Part shown: positions 8,810 through 19,081 of the stretch, piece after piece
Numbering within the stretch: the first letter of the stretch is position 1
Layout: each line of letters begins with the position of its first letter
NCBI GenBank assembly: GCA_948896235.1
Contig: CAQUUC010000002.1
Location: forward strand, 424,147-454,092
Reading direction: 5' to 3'
From: an uncultured Clostridia bacterium
Lineage (GTDB): Bacteria > Bacillota > Clostridia > TANB77 > CAG-508
DNA length: 29,946 nucleotides
Notes under the pieces: generated by a model
Seen by the model: only the letters and a program-made list of their open reading frames with translations
Told to the model about the DNA's origin: nothing
Database searches by the model: none
Program-made: the position numbers and the translations under genes

Positions 8810-11800
8810 ATGAAAGTGAAGCAGTTAAAAAGAAAAATAGTATTAATATTATTAATCATTAGTATGCTAGTACCATATATACCAGTTTTTACACCAGTTG
8901 TAAAAGCTGCTAGTCAACTGCCAGCAAAAACAGGCTATCATATAAATTATCATAATAATGGAAATTGGACAAATTATGGACAATCTATTCCAGGGTGCGA
9001 CAATGCTATAGCTGATCCAAATAGCAGACAATGTTATCACTATCTTAAATTTGATGTTGTTACGGGTGATTTATATGATGATAATGGTAATATCCTAACA
9101 AAAAGAGTTAATACTAGTGATGGAGGAACATGGGATATATCAGGAGAATATCTGTATGGACATTATGAGGGAAATAATTTCAAAGTAAGTACATATGAAG
9201 TGCCAGGATATACTAATTTTAGAGCTAAAAAAGATGTAAGAATCTATTATTTTGTATCCTCTTGTCCTGATTGTGAAGCTAACATAAATGGAAAATATTT
9301 AAAGGGAACTATGTATTATAGATGGCAACATAACAATGCGTATGGTTTTAAAGATGTGAATTTTCCTGGAAATTCAGGAGGAACAGCTTACCCAACTCAA
9401 GATGAACCAGGATTTTATGTGTATTTTGCAGGATATAACAATCTTGCTGGAGAAGGGCTAAATAGTAGGGGATTATATCCTACATTTGACTGTGCTATTA
9501 ATAATCAAAGAAGTAGAGGAATTACAGGATATGACGCTAACGGAAATGCTATTTGGAATGATAGCGTAGCAGATGGATTTGTTTGGAATGCTCATACTCA
9601 TACTGTTTATAAATACAAATGTGGAGGACATTATGAGCCAAATACATATACTGTAACTTATAATGCAAATGGAGGAACTGGAAGCACAGGAAATACTCAT
9701 CACACATATGACCAAAATAGAAATTTAGCTAATAATGGATTTTCAAGAACAGGATATACTTTTGGTGGATGGACAGATGGAACACATACATATAGTGCTG
9801 GACAAACTGTAAAAAACTTAACAGCAACAAATGGAGGAGTAGTTACTCTATATGCAATATGGAATAAGAGCCAATTCAACTTAAAAGTAAGACCAAATGG
9901 TGGAAGTTGGAATGGCAGTACTGAAGAGCAAAACTTTACAATGACATATCAAGACAGAAAATCAATTAGCAATCCAACCAGAACAGGATATAGATTTACA
10001 GGCTGGAGCTTATCAGGGACAGGAGCTACTTTAGACGGAACAGCTTTTACAATGGGAACAGGAGATGCAACCTTAACAGCTAACTGGGAAAAAATTAATT
10101 ATAATTTAAATGTAAATCCAAATGGTGGAACTTGGGAAGGCAGTAATAATCCACAAAATTTCACAATGACTTATCAAGATAGAAAGTCAATTAACAATCC
10201 AACAAGAACAGGATTTACATTTACAGGTTGGAGCTTATCAGGAACAGGAGCTACTTTAGACGGAACAGCTTTTATAATGGGATATGCTAATGCAACCTTA
10301 ACTGCAAACTGGACAAGAAATAATTATAATTTAAATGTAAATCCAAATGGTGGAACTTGGGAAGGAAGTAATAATTCACAAAACTTTACAATTGCATATG
10401 AAGAAAATAAAATTATTTCTAATCCAATAAGATATGGATATAGTTTTAATGGTTGGACATTACAAGGCGATGGAAGTTCACTAAATGGAACTACTTTTAG
10501 AATGGGATATAATAATGCAACCTTAACAGCTAAATGGAATTTAATTACCCATAATATTACAGGAACTGTAACTTGGGATGACCAAAACAATAAATATTCA
10601 TCAAGACCAGAAAATGTAACAGTAACATTATCAAGAAACCCAAAACAAGGAGAAGTAACACCGATACCTTCACCTGTACAAATAAAAGGAAATGCAACTT
10701 ATACATTTAACAATGTACAAACATATGATACAACAAATGGAAATGCATATACATATCAAGTAGAGCAAAATAAAGTATCAGGCTATAAAACAACAATAAA
10801 TACATATAACATTACAAATCAATTAATAGTACCAACATATACATCAAATATATCTTATTCACCAATAGATACATATAAAAATTTATATTTAAAAAATGGT
10901 AAAGTAAAAATAACAGCTAATATTCAAAATACATCTGGAAATACATATTCAGAACTAGGGTTAAATAATGGAATAGTGAATTTTCAAATAGACCCTGATA
11001 TAAGTTTAGATACAGCTACATTAAAAATATACCACACAGATAATGCTGGAAACAAAAAACAAATAACAAAATATACATTAAACGGAAATGTATTAACAGT
11101 AGATTTTGGAGAAAATAAAATATCAAAATCAAAAGATAAAATAGAAATAGAAGTATATGGAACTTTAAATACAGTTAAAGAATATACATCTAGAATAAGT
11201 CTAACAGGAAAACTAAGAGCATATGATGGGGAAAACACAAATATAGATTTAGGAACGCTTACAACTAAAACTTCAAAAATTACAGCACAGTATCAAATGC
11301 CACAGGCAAACATTAAAATAACAAAACATGATAGTATAACAGAACAAAATTTAACAGATGCAACCTTTACATTATATGAATGGAATGGAAATACATTTGT
11401 AGAAAAAGAAATTTTAAGAGATACAAATAATGATGGAATATATGAAAGTAAATATTATGAATGGAATAAAGTTACAGAAGGAAAATACAAAATAGTAGAA
11501 ACTGGTGTGCCAGCAAACCACAAAAATTTACAATTTAGTATGGAATTCACAGTAAATCAATTGGCACAAGGAAACTATACAATAACTCCAGATTACTCTA
11601 ATAAAGAATACAAAATAACCTATGGTGTAAGAACTCCAGATGATTTCGATAATATTAACGGAATAATAGAAAATGAGCCATATAAAATTAAAGCAAGTAT
11701 AGATTTATTAGATTCAGAAAATTTAAGACAAATACAAAATGAAGCAACCTTCAAAATATATGAATGGGATAAACAAGCTGAACAATACAAAATTTATACA

Positions 11801-14800
11801 AGTTATACTACAGGAAAAGAAGTAAAAATAATAAGACAGGCCAATAAAACTTATATAACAGAAGAATGGTTATATTATACTTCTAACAATGAGGGTAAAT
11901 TTAGAATAGTAGAAGAAAAAGCTCCAACAGGATATTATGGAGATTATGAAGATGATAAAGCATCTAAAAAAAGAACCTATGATATAAGTATATTAGACCT
12001 AGTAGGAATGAATGGAAATAAAAACGAAACAACAATAACTTTATCGAATAAAGACGGTAAATTTGTAAACCAAAGAACAAAAGCTATAATAAACTTAAAT
12101 AAAGTAGATAGTGAAACAAAAGGTGCTTCTCAAGGTGATGCAACTTTACAAGGTGCTATTTATGAAATATATGCAAGTGAAAATATTTACCATGCAGATG
12201 GTATAACTAAAAATCTTGAAGAAGAAACAGCATTATTATATAGAAAAGACCAATTAGTAGCAGAGAAGACAACAAATGAAGAAGGAAAAATATCATTTGA
12301 TAATTTAGAATGCGGAAAATACTACATAAAAGAAAAAGCAGCATCAAATGGATACTTATTAGATGAAAAAACATATGAAATAGATGTAACCTATCAAAAT
12401 GAGACAATAAAATTAATTACTAAAGAACAAACCTTAGAAGAAAAAGTAAAAAAGCAAGGATTTCAAATATACAAAATAAAACAAACTGACAGAACAGAAT
12501 ATGAAGGATTACAAAATGCAGGCTTTACAATATATAGAATAAACAGTTTAAGTATAGTAAAGGATGGAAAAATAACTAAAAATGAAGATGGAACATATAC
12601 ATTGAACGATCAAACTGCAAAAAATGACCTAGCACTTAAAAAACTTGCAAATAGAAATGGAACATATAATATACAAGATTTAATAGATTATTACTATAAA
12701 ATCAAATACACAGAAGATAATATGGGAACATTACCACAAGATCAAGATAGTTATCATCCTTACAATATAGATGAAGAAAAAGTAAAAAACTATGCTTCAA
12801 GTACACAAGGTTCATATATAGGAGAACTAAAATCAAATGGAGATGGATATATAAGAAGTCCAGAACTAGCATATGGAGAATATATAGTAATAGAAACCAC
12901 AGTACCTAAGAATCTAGAAACAGCAAAACCATTCTATATAAATATACAAAATGATTCAAGAACAGTGCAAAAATTAAAGTTCATAACAGATGAGAATTTC
13001 GAAACAAAAGTAAAAATATATAAAATTGACCAAACTACAGGAAAAACAGTACTAAAAGCTGGAGCAAAATATGTAATAAGAAACGAAGCAGGAGAACTAA
13101 TTACTTTTAATACATGGGATGCAAACAAAGGATATGTAGAATATGGAACCTTAGAAAATCCATTTGTAACAGGAAATGATGGATATCTAGTAACACCAAT
13201 GAACCTTAAGGTAGGAAGATATACTTTAGAAGAAATAGAAGCACCAGAGGGATATGTACTTGCGGGACATGAAGGAAGTTCAACAAATGCACAAACTTTA
13301 AAAAATCCACAAACTAAAACTACTTTTGAAATTTCAACAAATGCCATTTATTATACGGATGACTTCTTAGATACAAATGTAATAGTAGTAAAACAGCAAA
13401 ACCAACCACAAGTAGGAAGTTTAACATTAACTACAAAAGGTGACTATGTAGTAAATACATCAAAAGATGAAAAAGGAAATTACAATTTTACATATGAAGA
13501 AAGACCAATTCAAGGTGTAACCTATGAAATAAGAGCAAAAGAAAACATACTAACAATAGATGGTCATAATAATATAATATATCAAAAAGACCAGTTAGTA
13601 AGTACAGTTACATCAAATAATGATGGAATTGCATATGTAGATAACCTTCCACAAGGTAAATACTACATAGTACAAAAAATAGCAGGAAATGGATTTAGCT
13701 TAAACGAAGAACAAAAAGAATTTGAGATAAAATATGGAACAAATCAAAAAGATTTAGTAGAAGGAACAAAAGAATGGAAAACTAAATCTCAAGAAACACC
13801 AGTAGTACATATTGAAGAAAATTATAAAAATCAAAAACAAGAATTAAAGATAATAGTAGAAAAAATAGATGGAACAACAAACGATAAAATCGCGGGAGCT
13901 GAGATAGGACTATATGTAAGCGAAGACATAGTAAATAAAGCAACAAATAAAATAATACTTGCAAAAGATACTTTAGTACAAAAAGGTATAACAAATGAAG
14001 AAGGGAAAATAATTTTTGAAAATAATCTTCCATTAGGAGAATACTATGTAAAAGAAATAAAAGCACCAAAAGGATATATTTATAATGGAGAAACTAAGAC
14101 AATAGATGGAAAATATGATTCCTCTCAAATAGTAACCAAAGAAGTAAATGTACAAATACAAAACGAAAAAACAAATATAAATATACAAAAAACAACAAAA
14201 GAAGGTTCAAGTTTATCTGGAGCAACACTAGAATTAAGAGATAGTAAAGACCAAATTATTGAAGCTTGGATTACAACAGAAGAACCAAAAAATATAAAAG
14301 CATTAAAAACAAATGAGCAATATAGAATAATAGAAACATCTCCAGCATCAGGATATGTAACTGCAAAAGAAATAATTTTTAGTATAAATGATGAAGGTAT
14401 AATTCAAACTGCAGCAAAAACAAAAGAACCAAATACAATAATAATGGAAGACCAAACAACAAAAATTATAGTAGAATTATTAGATGCTAAAACAAAAGAA
14501 CAAGTAAGTGGAGCAACACTAAAAATACTAAATGAAAAAGGTGAAGAGGTAGCAAAATTTGAAACCTCAAATATAGCAGAAGAAATACAAAAACTTCCAA
14601 TAGGAAAATATACATTAGTAGAAGAACAAGCACCACAAGATAAAGGCTATGTAACAATAGACCAAGTACCATTCGAAATAAGGGATACTGAAGAAATTCA
14701 AAGAATAGTAGTAACACAAGAGTATACAAAGTTACAAGTAAGCTTAAAAGACATAGAAACAAAAGAACCAGTAGTAAGAGCAACCTTACAACTAATAAAG

Positions 14801-17800
14801 AAAACTGAAGAAAATGAACAAATATTAGACGAATGGGTAACTATGGTAGAACCACACCAAATAGAAAAGTTGCCAGTAGGAAAATACTATATAAGAGAAA
14901 CTGTAACACCAACTGATAGAGGATATGTAACAATTAGTGAGCAAGAAATAGAAATAAAAGATACATTACAAATCCAAAATATAGAACTACTAAATGATGT
15001 AACAAAAGTAAAAGTAAATTTAATAGACAAAGCTGAAAAAACAAACATAGTAGGAGCAATATTACAAATAATTAAAAAGGATACAAATGAAGTAGTAAGA
15101 GAATGGGAGACAACTGAAGAACCATATAATACACAAAGACTACCAGTAGGAAGTTATATAGTAAAAAATAAAAAAGCAAATACAGAACTTGGACAAGTAA
15201 CAGTAAGCTCTGAAGAATTAACCATATTAGATACAGCTTCACTACAAGAGATAACATTAGAACAAGATTACACAAAGTTAGAAGTAGAATTACTAGATAG
15301 AGAAACTAAAGAATTATTAGAAGGAGTGCAACTTGAAATCTACAAAGTAAACATAGAAAATGGAAATAAAGTTCGTGGTGAAAAGGTTCGTGATTTTGTA
15401 ACAGGTAAAGAAAACTATAATACAACAAGACTAGGGGTAGGAGAATATTTAATACATCAAGTAGAAAATCAAGAAAAAATTCTACAAAATGAAGGATTTG
15501 TAACTTTACAAGACACATACTTTGAAATAGAAGATAATCCAACAGTAAAAAAAGTAAGCTTACAACAAGACTATACAAAAATAGAAGTAGAAGTGTTAGA
15601 TAAAGAAACTTTGGCAAAAGTAGAAGGAATACAACTACAAATCCATAAAATAGATACAGACGAAAATGGTAACAAGACACGTGGTGAATTAGTACGTGAA
15701 TTTATAACAGGAAAAGAAAACTATTCTACAATAAAACTACCAGTAGGAGAATATATAATTCATGAACCAGATGGACAAAAAGAAGTTCTACAAAACCAAG
15801 GATATGCTACAATAGAAGATGTTTACTTTACAGTAGAAAACACTCCAGAGACTAAAAAAGTAACTATAGAACAAGACTTTACTAAATTAGAAGTAGAGTT
15901 ATTAGATAAAGAAACTAAGGAAAAAGTAGAAGGAGTAAAATTTGAAATCTACAAAGTAAATGAAGAAGCTGGCAAAAAACAACCAGGAGAAAAAATACGT
16001 GAATTTGAAACAGGAAAAGATAGTTATTTAACAACAAGAATACCAGTAGGAGAATATCTAATACATCAACTAGAAAATCAAAAAGAAGCTTTACAAGACA
16101 AAGGATATGCTACTATAGAAGATACATACTTTAAAATAGAAGATGTCAAAGAAACTAAAAAAGTAACACTAGAACAAGACTATACAAAAGTAGAAGTGGA
16201 AGTATTAGATAAAGAAACTAAAGAAAAAGTAGAAGGAGTAAAATTCGAAATCTACAAAGTAAAGGTAAATGAAAATGGTGAAAAACAAAAAGGTGAAAAG
16301 GTACGTGAATTTATAGCAGAAAAAGAAAACTATAGTACAATAAAACTACCAGTAGGAGAATATCTAATACATGAAGTAGAAGGTCAAAAAGAGGATTTAC
16401 AAGATAAAGGATATGCTACTATAGAAGACACATATTTTGTAGTAGAAGATAGACGTGATACAAAAAAAGTAAGTATAGAACAAGATTATACAAAAGTAGA
16501 AGTGGAAGTATTAGATAAAGAGACTAAAGAAAAAGTACAAGATGCAAAATTCGAAATCTACAAAGTGGAAATAAGTGAAAATGGAACAAAGCAACAAGGT
16601 GAAAAAGTACGTGAATTCATAACAGGAAAGGAAAACTATAATACAATAAAACTACCAGTAGGAGAATACCTAATACATGAAGTAGAAAGCCAAATTGAAG
16701 CAATACAAAATAAAGGATATGCAACAATAAACGATCAATACTTTAATGTAGAAGATAAAAAAGAAGTACAAAAGATAACACTAGAGCAAGATTATACAAA
16801 AGTAGAAGTAGAGTTATTAGAAAAGGAAACTAAAGAAAAAATAGAAGGGGTACAACTTGAAATCTACAAAGTAAATGTAGGAGAAAATGGCGAGAAGAGC
16901 CGTGGAGAAAAAGTAAGAGAGTTTACAACAGGAAAAGAAAACTATTCTACAATAAAACTACCAGTAGGAGAATATCTAATACATGAAGTAGAAGGACAAA
17001 TTGAAGCTTTACAACATAAAGGATATGCTACTATAGAAGATAAATACTTTACAGTAGAAGACAAACTAGAGGTACAAAAAGTAAGTATAGAGCAAGATTA
17101 TACAAAAGTAGAAGTAGAATTATTAGACAAGGAAACTAAAGAAAAAATTGAAGGAGTAAAATTTGAAATCTACGAAGTAATACAAGATGAAAATGGCGAG
17201 AAGAAACCTGGCGAAAAGGTAGATGAATTTACAACAGGTAAGGATAACAAAATAATAGAAAAACTACCAGTAGGAGAATATATAATACGTGAAGTGAAAG
17301 ACCAAGAAGATACATTACTAGATAAAGGATATACAACAATAGAAGATATATATTTTAAAGTAGAAGACAAATTAGAAATACAAAAAGTAGAAATCACACA
17401 AACTCAAAGTATACTAGAAATAGAGCTAGTAGATAAAGCAACAAAAGAAAAAATTGAGGGATCAAAATTACAAATAATAAAAGTAGATACTAAAGGAAAA
17501 GAAGAAATTGTAAAAGAAATACAAACAAAAGAAGAGAATGCTATAATAGAGAAATTACCTGTAGGAGAATATATCCTAAGACAGACAGAAGATGTAATAA
17601 AAGCTTTAGGATATGTAAGAATAAAAGATAAAAAATTCAAATTAGTAGATACAGTAAAAACACAAAAAATGATAGTAGAGCAAGACTATACAAAAGTACA
17701 AATAAAAGTAGTAGATATAGACACTAAAGAATTAGTATTAGGTTCTATAATAACATTACAAGATAAGAATGGAAATGAAATAACAGAAGAATGGCTAAGT

Positions 17801-18955
17801 ATAAAGGAACCTAAATTGCTAACTAGAATACCAGTGGGAGAATACTACATAGTAGAAAAAGAAGCACCAACATTAAGAGGATATGTAAAAGTAGAAAAAG
17901 TAGAAATAAAAGTAGAAGAAACCAGTGATATTCAGGAATTTGAATTAGAACAAGATTACACAAAGCTATCATTAGTATTAGTAGATAAAGAAACAAAAGA
18001 AGAAATAAAAGAAGCTGAACTTATTATTAAAGATGAAAAAGGAAATAAAGTAGCAGAAATTTCACTAAATGAAGTAGAAAATAAGAATACAGAGGATGAT
18101 AATAACAACATAAGTGAAGGAAATACTGTAGAAGGTGATGAAAATCAAGAACCAAAGGATAGTACTGCTACAACAGAACAAAAGATAAAACAAGTACTAA
18201 CTAGATTGCCAGTAGGAAAATACGTAGTAGAAAGTACAAATATGCAATATGGATATAAACAATTAAAAGCACAAATAGAAGTAAAAGATACAAGGGGAAT
18301 CCAAATAAAAGAGCTAGAAGTAGAAAGAGAGCTCTTTGATATACAAGTAGAAGAATGGATAGGACAAATTGTAAGAAATGGCAAGCAAGAGTACTTAAAT
18401 CAAAAAGAAGAACAAACAGTAAAAAAACTAGACATAAAAGATAAAAGAATACCGACAGAAGACATAAAAATAACATACAAGATAAGAGTAAAGAATGTAG
18501 GTAAAATAACAGGACAAGTAGGAAAAATAGAAGTAATAATACCATATGGAATGGAATTTATAAAGGAAGCAAACAAAGGATACTGGAAAGAAGAAAACGG
18601 AAAAATAGTTACTGAAGGTCTAGCAGGAAGACAACTAAAAGAAAGGGCATATGCAGACATAGAAATAACATTACGTTGGAAAAATGGTCTAGAAAACTTT
18701 GGAACAAAATCAAACATAGTAAGAATACTAGATGTAACAAGTGACATAGGCTTTAAAGAATCAAATGAAGAAAATAATATAGCCAAAGCAAGTGACGTAA
18801 TAATAGGAGTATCAACGGGAGAAATGAATATTCTTTGGGCATGTTGGGTATTACTGATATTATTAATACTAGTAGAAATATATGTAAGTAAGAAATTACA
18901 CATAAAGAACTTTAAAATAAAAGACAAAACACTAAAATACAGAAATAAAAAATAG
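8810..18955 (+). CDS. Giant secreted multi-domain surface protein (Listeria-Bacteroides, Cna-B and SpaA-like repeats)
   Basis: A probable adhesin or stalk protein of 3381 residues, encoded alone. Residues 1-34 are a signal peptide (basic start, hydrophobic core, VKA-AS cleavage site). Residues 35-280 form an unrecognised domain with several Cys, including a CPDC pair. Residues 280-578 hold four Listeria-Bacteroides (InlB-type) repeats (GYTFGGW, ATLTANW). Residues 579-665 resemble Cna-B (TVTWDDQNN, RPENVTVTL). About 670-830 resembles a beta-rich pilin or adhesin domain. From about 830 to 1880 there are roughly eight SpaA-like modules with Lys, Glu and Asn in isopeptide-type positions (NKVD, EEKAPTGY, VNQ). 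About 1880-3170 has 13 shorter derived modules with LPVGEY and QDYTK motifs. An acidic low-complexity insert lies at about 3086-3125. About 3170-3330 resembles DUF11. A transmembrane segment (about 3339-3361) follows GVSTGE, with a long basic tail. There is no LPxTG. The target is unknown. Confidence 0.85.
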   Translation: MKVKQLKRKIVLILLIISMLVPYIPVFTPVVKAASQLPAKTGYHINYHNNGNWTNYGQSIPGCDNAIADPNSRQCYHYLKFDVVTGDLYDDNGNILTKRVNTSDGGTWDISGEYLYGHYEGNNFKVSTYEVPGYTNFRAKKDVRIYYFVSSCPDCEANINGKYLKGTMYYRWQHNNAYGFKDVNFPGNSGGTAYPTQDEPGFYVYFAGYNNLAGEGLNSRGLYPTFDCAINNQRSRGITGYDANGNAIWNDSVADGFVWNAHTHTVYKYKCGGHYEPNTYTVTYNANGGTGSTGNTHHTYDQNRNLANNGFSRTGYTFGGWTDGTHTYSAGQTVKNLTATNGGVVTLYAIWNKSQFNLKVRPNGGSWNGSTEEQNFTMTYQDRKSISNPTRTGYRFTGWSLSGTGATLDGTAFTMGTGDATLTANWEKINYNLNVNPNGGTWEGSNNPQNFTMTYQDRKSINNPTRTGFTFTGWSLSGTGATLDGTAFIMGYANATLTANWTRNNYNLNVNPNGGTWEGSNNSQNFTIAYEENKIISNPIRYGYSFNGWTLQGDGSSLNGTTFRMGYNNATLTAKWNLITHNITGTVTWDDQNNKYSSRPENVTVTLSRNPKQGEVTPIPSPVQIKGNATYTFNNVQTYDTTNGNAYTYQVEQNKVSGYKTTINTYNITNQLIVPTYTSNISYSPIDTYKNLYLKNGKVKITANIQNTSGNTYSELGLNNGIVNFQIDPDISLDTATLKIYHTDNAGNKKQITKYTLNGNVLTVDFGENKISKSKDKIEIEVYGTLNTVKEYTSRISLTGKLRAYDGENTNIDLGTLTTKTSKITAQYQMPQANIKITKHDSITEQNLTDATFTLYEWNGNTFVEKEILRDTNNDGIYESKYYEWNKVTEGKYKIVETGVPANHKNLQFSMEFTVNQLAQGNYTITPDYSNKEYKITYGVRTPDDFDNINGIIENEPYKIKASIDLLDSENLRQIQNEATFKIYEWDKQAEQYKIYTSYTTGKEVKIIRQANKTYITEEWLYYTSNNEGKFRIVEEKAPTGYYGDYEDDKASKKRTYDISILDLVGMNGNKNETTITLSNKDGKFVNQRTKAIINLNKVDSETKGASQGDATLQGAIYEIYASENIYHADGITKNLEEETALLYRKDQLVAEKTTNEEGKISFDNLECGKYYIKEKAASNGYLLDEKTYEIDVTYQNETIKLITKEQTLEEKVKKQGFQIYKIKQTDRTEYEGLQNAGFTIYRINSLSIVKDGKITKNEDGTYTLNDQTAKNDLALKKLANRNGTYNIQDLIDYYYKIKYTEDNMGTLPQDQDSYHPYNIDEEKVKNYASSTQGSYIGELKSNGDGYIRSPELAYGEYIVIETTVPKNLETAKPFYINIQNDSRTVQKLKFITDENFETKVKIYKIDQTTGKTVLKAGAKYVIRNEAGELITFNTWDANKGYVEYGTLENPFVTGNDGYLVTPMNLKVGRYTLEEIEAPEGYVLAGHEGSSTNAQTLKNPQTKTTFEISTNAIYYTDDFLDTNVIVVKQQNQPQVGSLTLTTKGDYVVNTSKDEKGNYNFTYEERPIQGVTYEIRAKENILTIDGHNNIIYQKDQLVSTVTSNNDGIAYVDNLPQGKYYIVQKIAGNGFSLNEEQKEFEIKYGTNQKDLVEGTKEWKTKSQETPVVHIEENYKNQKQELKIIVEKIDGTTNDKIAGAEIGLYVSEDIVNKATNKIILAKDTLVQKGITNEEGKIIFENNLPLGEYYVKEIKAPKGYIYNGETKTIDGKYDSSQIVTKEVNVQIQNEKTNINIQKTTKEGSSLSGATLELRDSKDQIIEAWITTEEPKNIKALKTNEQYRIIETSPASGYVTAKEIIFSINDEGIIQTAAKTKEPNTIIMEDQTTKIIVELLDAKTKEQVSGATLKILNEKGEEVAKFETSNIAEEIQKLPIGKYTLVEEQAPQDKGYVTIDQVPFEIRDTEEIQRIVVTQEYTKLQVSLKDIETKEPVVRATLQLIKKTEENEQILDEWVTMVEPHQIEKLPVGKYYIRETVTPTDRGYVTISEQEIEIKDTLQIQNIELLNDVTKVKVNLIDKAEKTNIVGAILQIIKKDTNEVVREWETTEEPYNTQRLPVGSYIVKNKKANTELGQVTVSSEELTILDTASLQEITLEQDYTKLEVELLDRETKELLEGVQLEIYKVNIENGNKVRGEKVRDFVTGKENYNTTRLGVGEYLIHQVENQEKILQNEGFVTLQDTYFEIEDNPTVKKVSLQQDYTKIEVEVLDKETLAKVEGIQLQIHKIDTDENGNKTRGELVREFITGKENYSTIKLPVGEYIIHEPDGQKEVLQNQGYATIEDVYFTVENTPETKKVTIEQDFTKLEVELLDKETKEKVEGVKFEIYKVNEEAGKKQPGEKIREFETGKDSYLTTRIPVGEYLIHQLENQKEALQDKGYATIEDTYFKIEDVKETKKVTLEQDYTKVEVEVLDKETKEKVEGVKFEIYKVKVNENGEKQKGEKVREFIAEKENYSTIKLPVGEYLIHEVEGQKEDLQDKGYATIEDTYFVVEDRRDTKKVSIEQDYTKVEVEVLDKETKEKVQDAKFEIYKVEISENGTKQQGEKVREFITGKENYNTIKLPVGEYLIHEVESQIEAIQNKGYATINDQYFNVEDKKEVQKITLEQDYTKVEVELLEKETKEKIEGVQLEIYKVNVGENGEKSRGEKVREFTTGKENYSTIKLPVGEYLIHEVEGQIEALQHKGYATIEDKYFTVEDKLEVQKVSIEQDYTKVEVELLDKETKEKIEGVKFEIYEVIQDENGEKKPGEKVDEFTTGKDNKIIEKLPVGEYIIREVKDQEDTLLDKGYTTIEDIYFKVEDKLEIQKVEITQTQSILEIELVDKATKEKIEGSKLQIIKVDTKGKEEIVKEIQTKEENAIIEKLPVGEYILRQTEDVIKALGYVRIKDKKFKLVDTVKTQKMIVEQDYTKVQIKVVDIDTKELVLGSIITLQDKNGNEITEEWLSIKEPKLLTRIPVGEYYIVEKEAPTLRGYVKVEKVEIKVEETSDIQEFELEQDYTKLSLVLVDKETKEEIKEAELIIKDEKGNKVAEISLNEVENKNTEDDNNNISEGNTVEGDENQEPKDSTATTEQKIKQVLTRLPVGKYVVESTNMQYGYKQLKAQIEVKDTRGIQIKELEVERELFDIQVEEWIGQIVRNGKQEYLNQKEEQTVKKLDIKDKRIPTEDIKITYKIRVKNVGKITGQVGKIEVIIPYGMEFIKEANKGYWKEENGKIVTEGLAGRQLKERAYADIEITLRWKNGLENFGTKSNIVRILDVTSDIGFKESNEENNIAKASDVIIGVSTGEMNILWACWVLLILLILVEIYVSKKLHIKNFKIKDKTLKYRNKK
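9646..10545 (+). repeat. Four tandem Listeria-Bacteroides repeats (coding)
   Basis: Four copies of about 75 codons each, starting near 9646, 9876, 10098 and 10323. Each opens with a Y/FNLxVxPNGG-type strand and ends in ATLTANW or similar. Copies 2-4 are the most alike; copies 2 and 3 share long identical stretches around GWSLSGTGATLDGTAF. The first copy is the most divergent. Known examples of this family are secreted surface domains. Confidence 0.8.
15263..17397 (+). repeat. Seven near-identical ~306-bp tandem repeats inside the giant gene
   Basis: Repeat units begin at the QDYTK/QDFTK codons near 15263, 15565, 15871, 16172, 16480, 16787 and 17093, with spacings of 301-308 bases. They share DNA as well as protein, for example the LDKETKEK, FEIYKV and LPVGEYLIHE codon blocks. 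More diverged and shorter relatives (about 270-285 bases) flank them on both sides, from about 14448 to 15263 and 17397 to 18320. The centre of the array therefore looks recently amplified or homogenised, and could change copy number by recombination. Confidence 0.85.
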
Positions 18956-18966
18956 TTTGTTCTAAC

Positions 18967-18999
18967 AAAAACACATCTCTAACCTTGAGATGTGTTTTT
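18967..18999 (+). terminator. Terminator of the giant gene
   Basis: A 13-bp perfect stem (18967-18979 with 18987-18999) around a 7-base loop, ending in TTTTT, 11 bases after the stop codon. Confidence 0.9.
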
Positions 19000-19027
19000 A
19001 TTGCTAGGTTTAATACTCCTGTTTGAC

Positions 19028-19067
19028 TTGACAAAACCTTGACAAAAGCGTAAAATATAACTATATA
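19028..19067 (+). promoter_or_regulatory. Two overlapping promoters of gdpP
   Basis: Two consensus TTGACA boxes lie 11 bases apart (19028-19033 and 19039-19044). Each has a -10-like box exactly 17 bases on: TAAAAT (19051-19056) and TATATA (19062-19067). The ribosome site AAGGAGGA (19071-19078) follows, so the mRNA leader is very short. Confidence 0.65.
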
Positions 19068-19081
19068 TAAAAGGAGGATTT

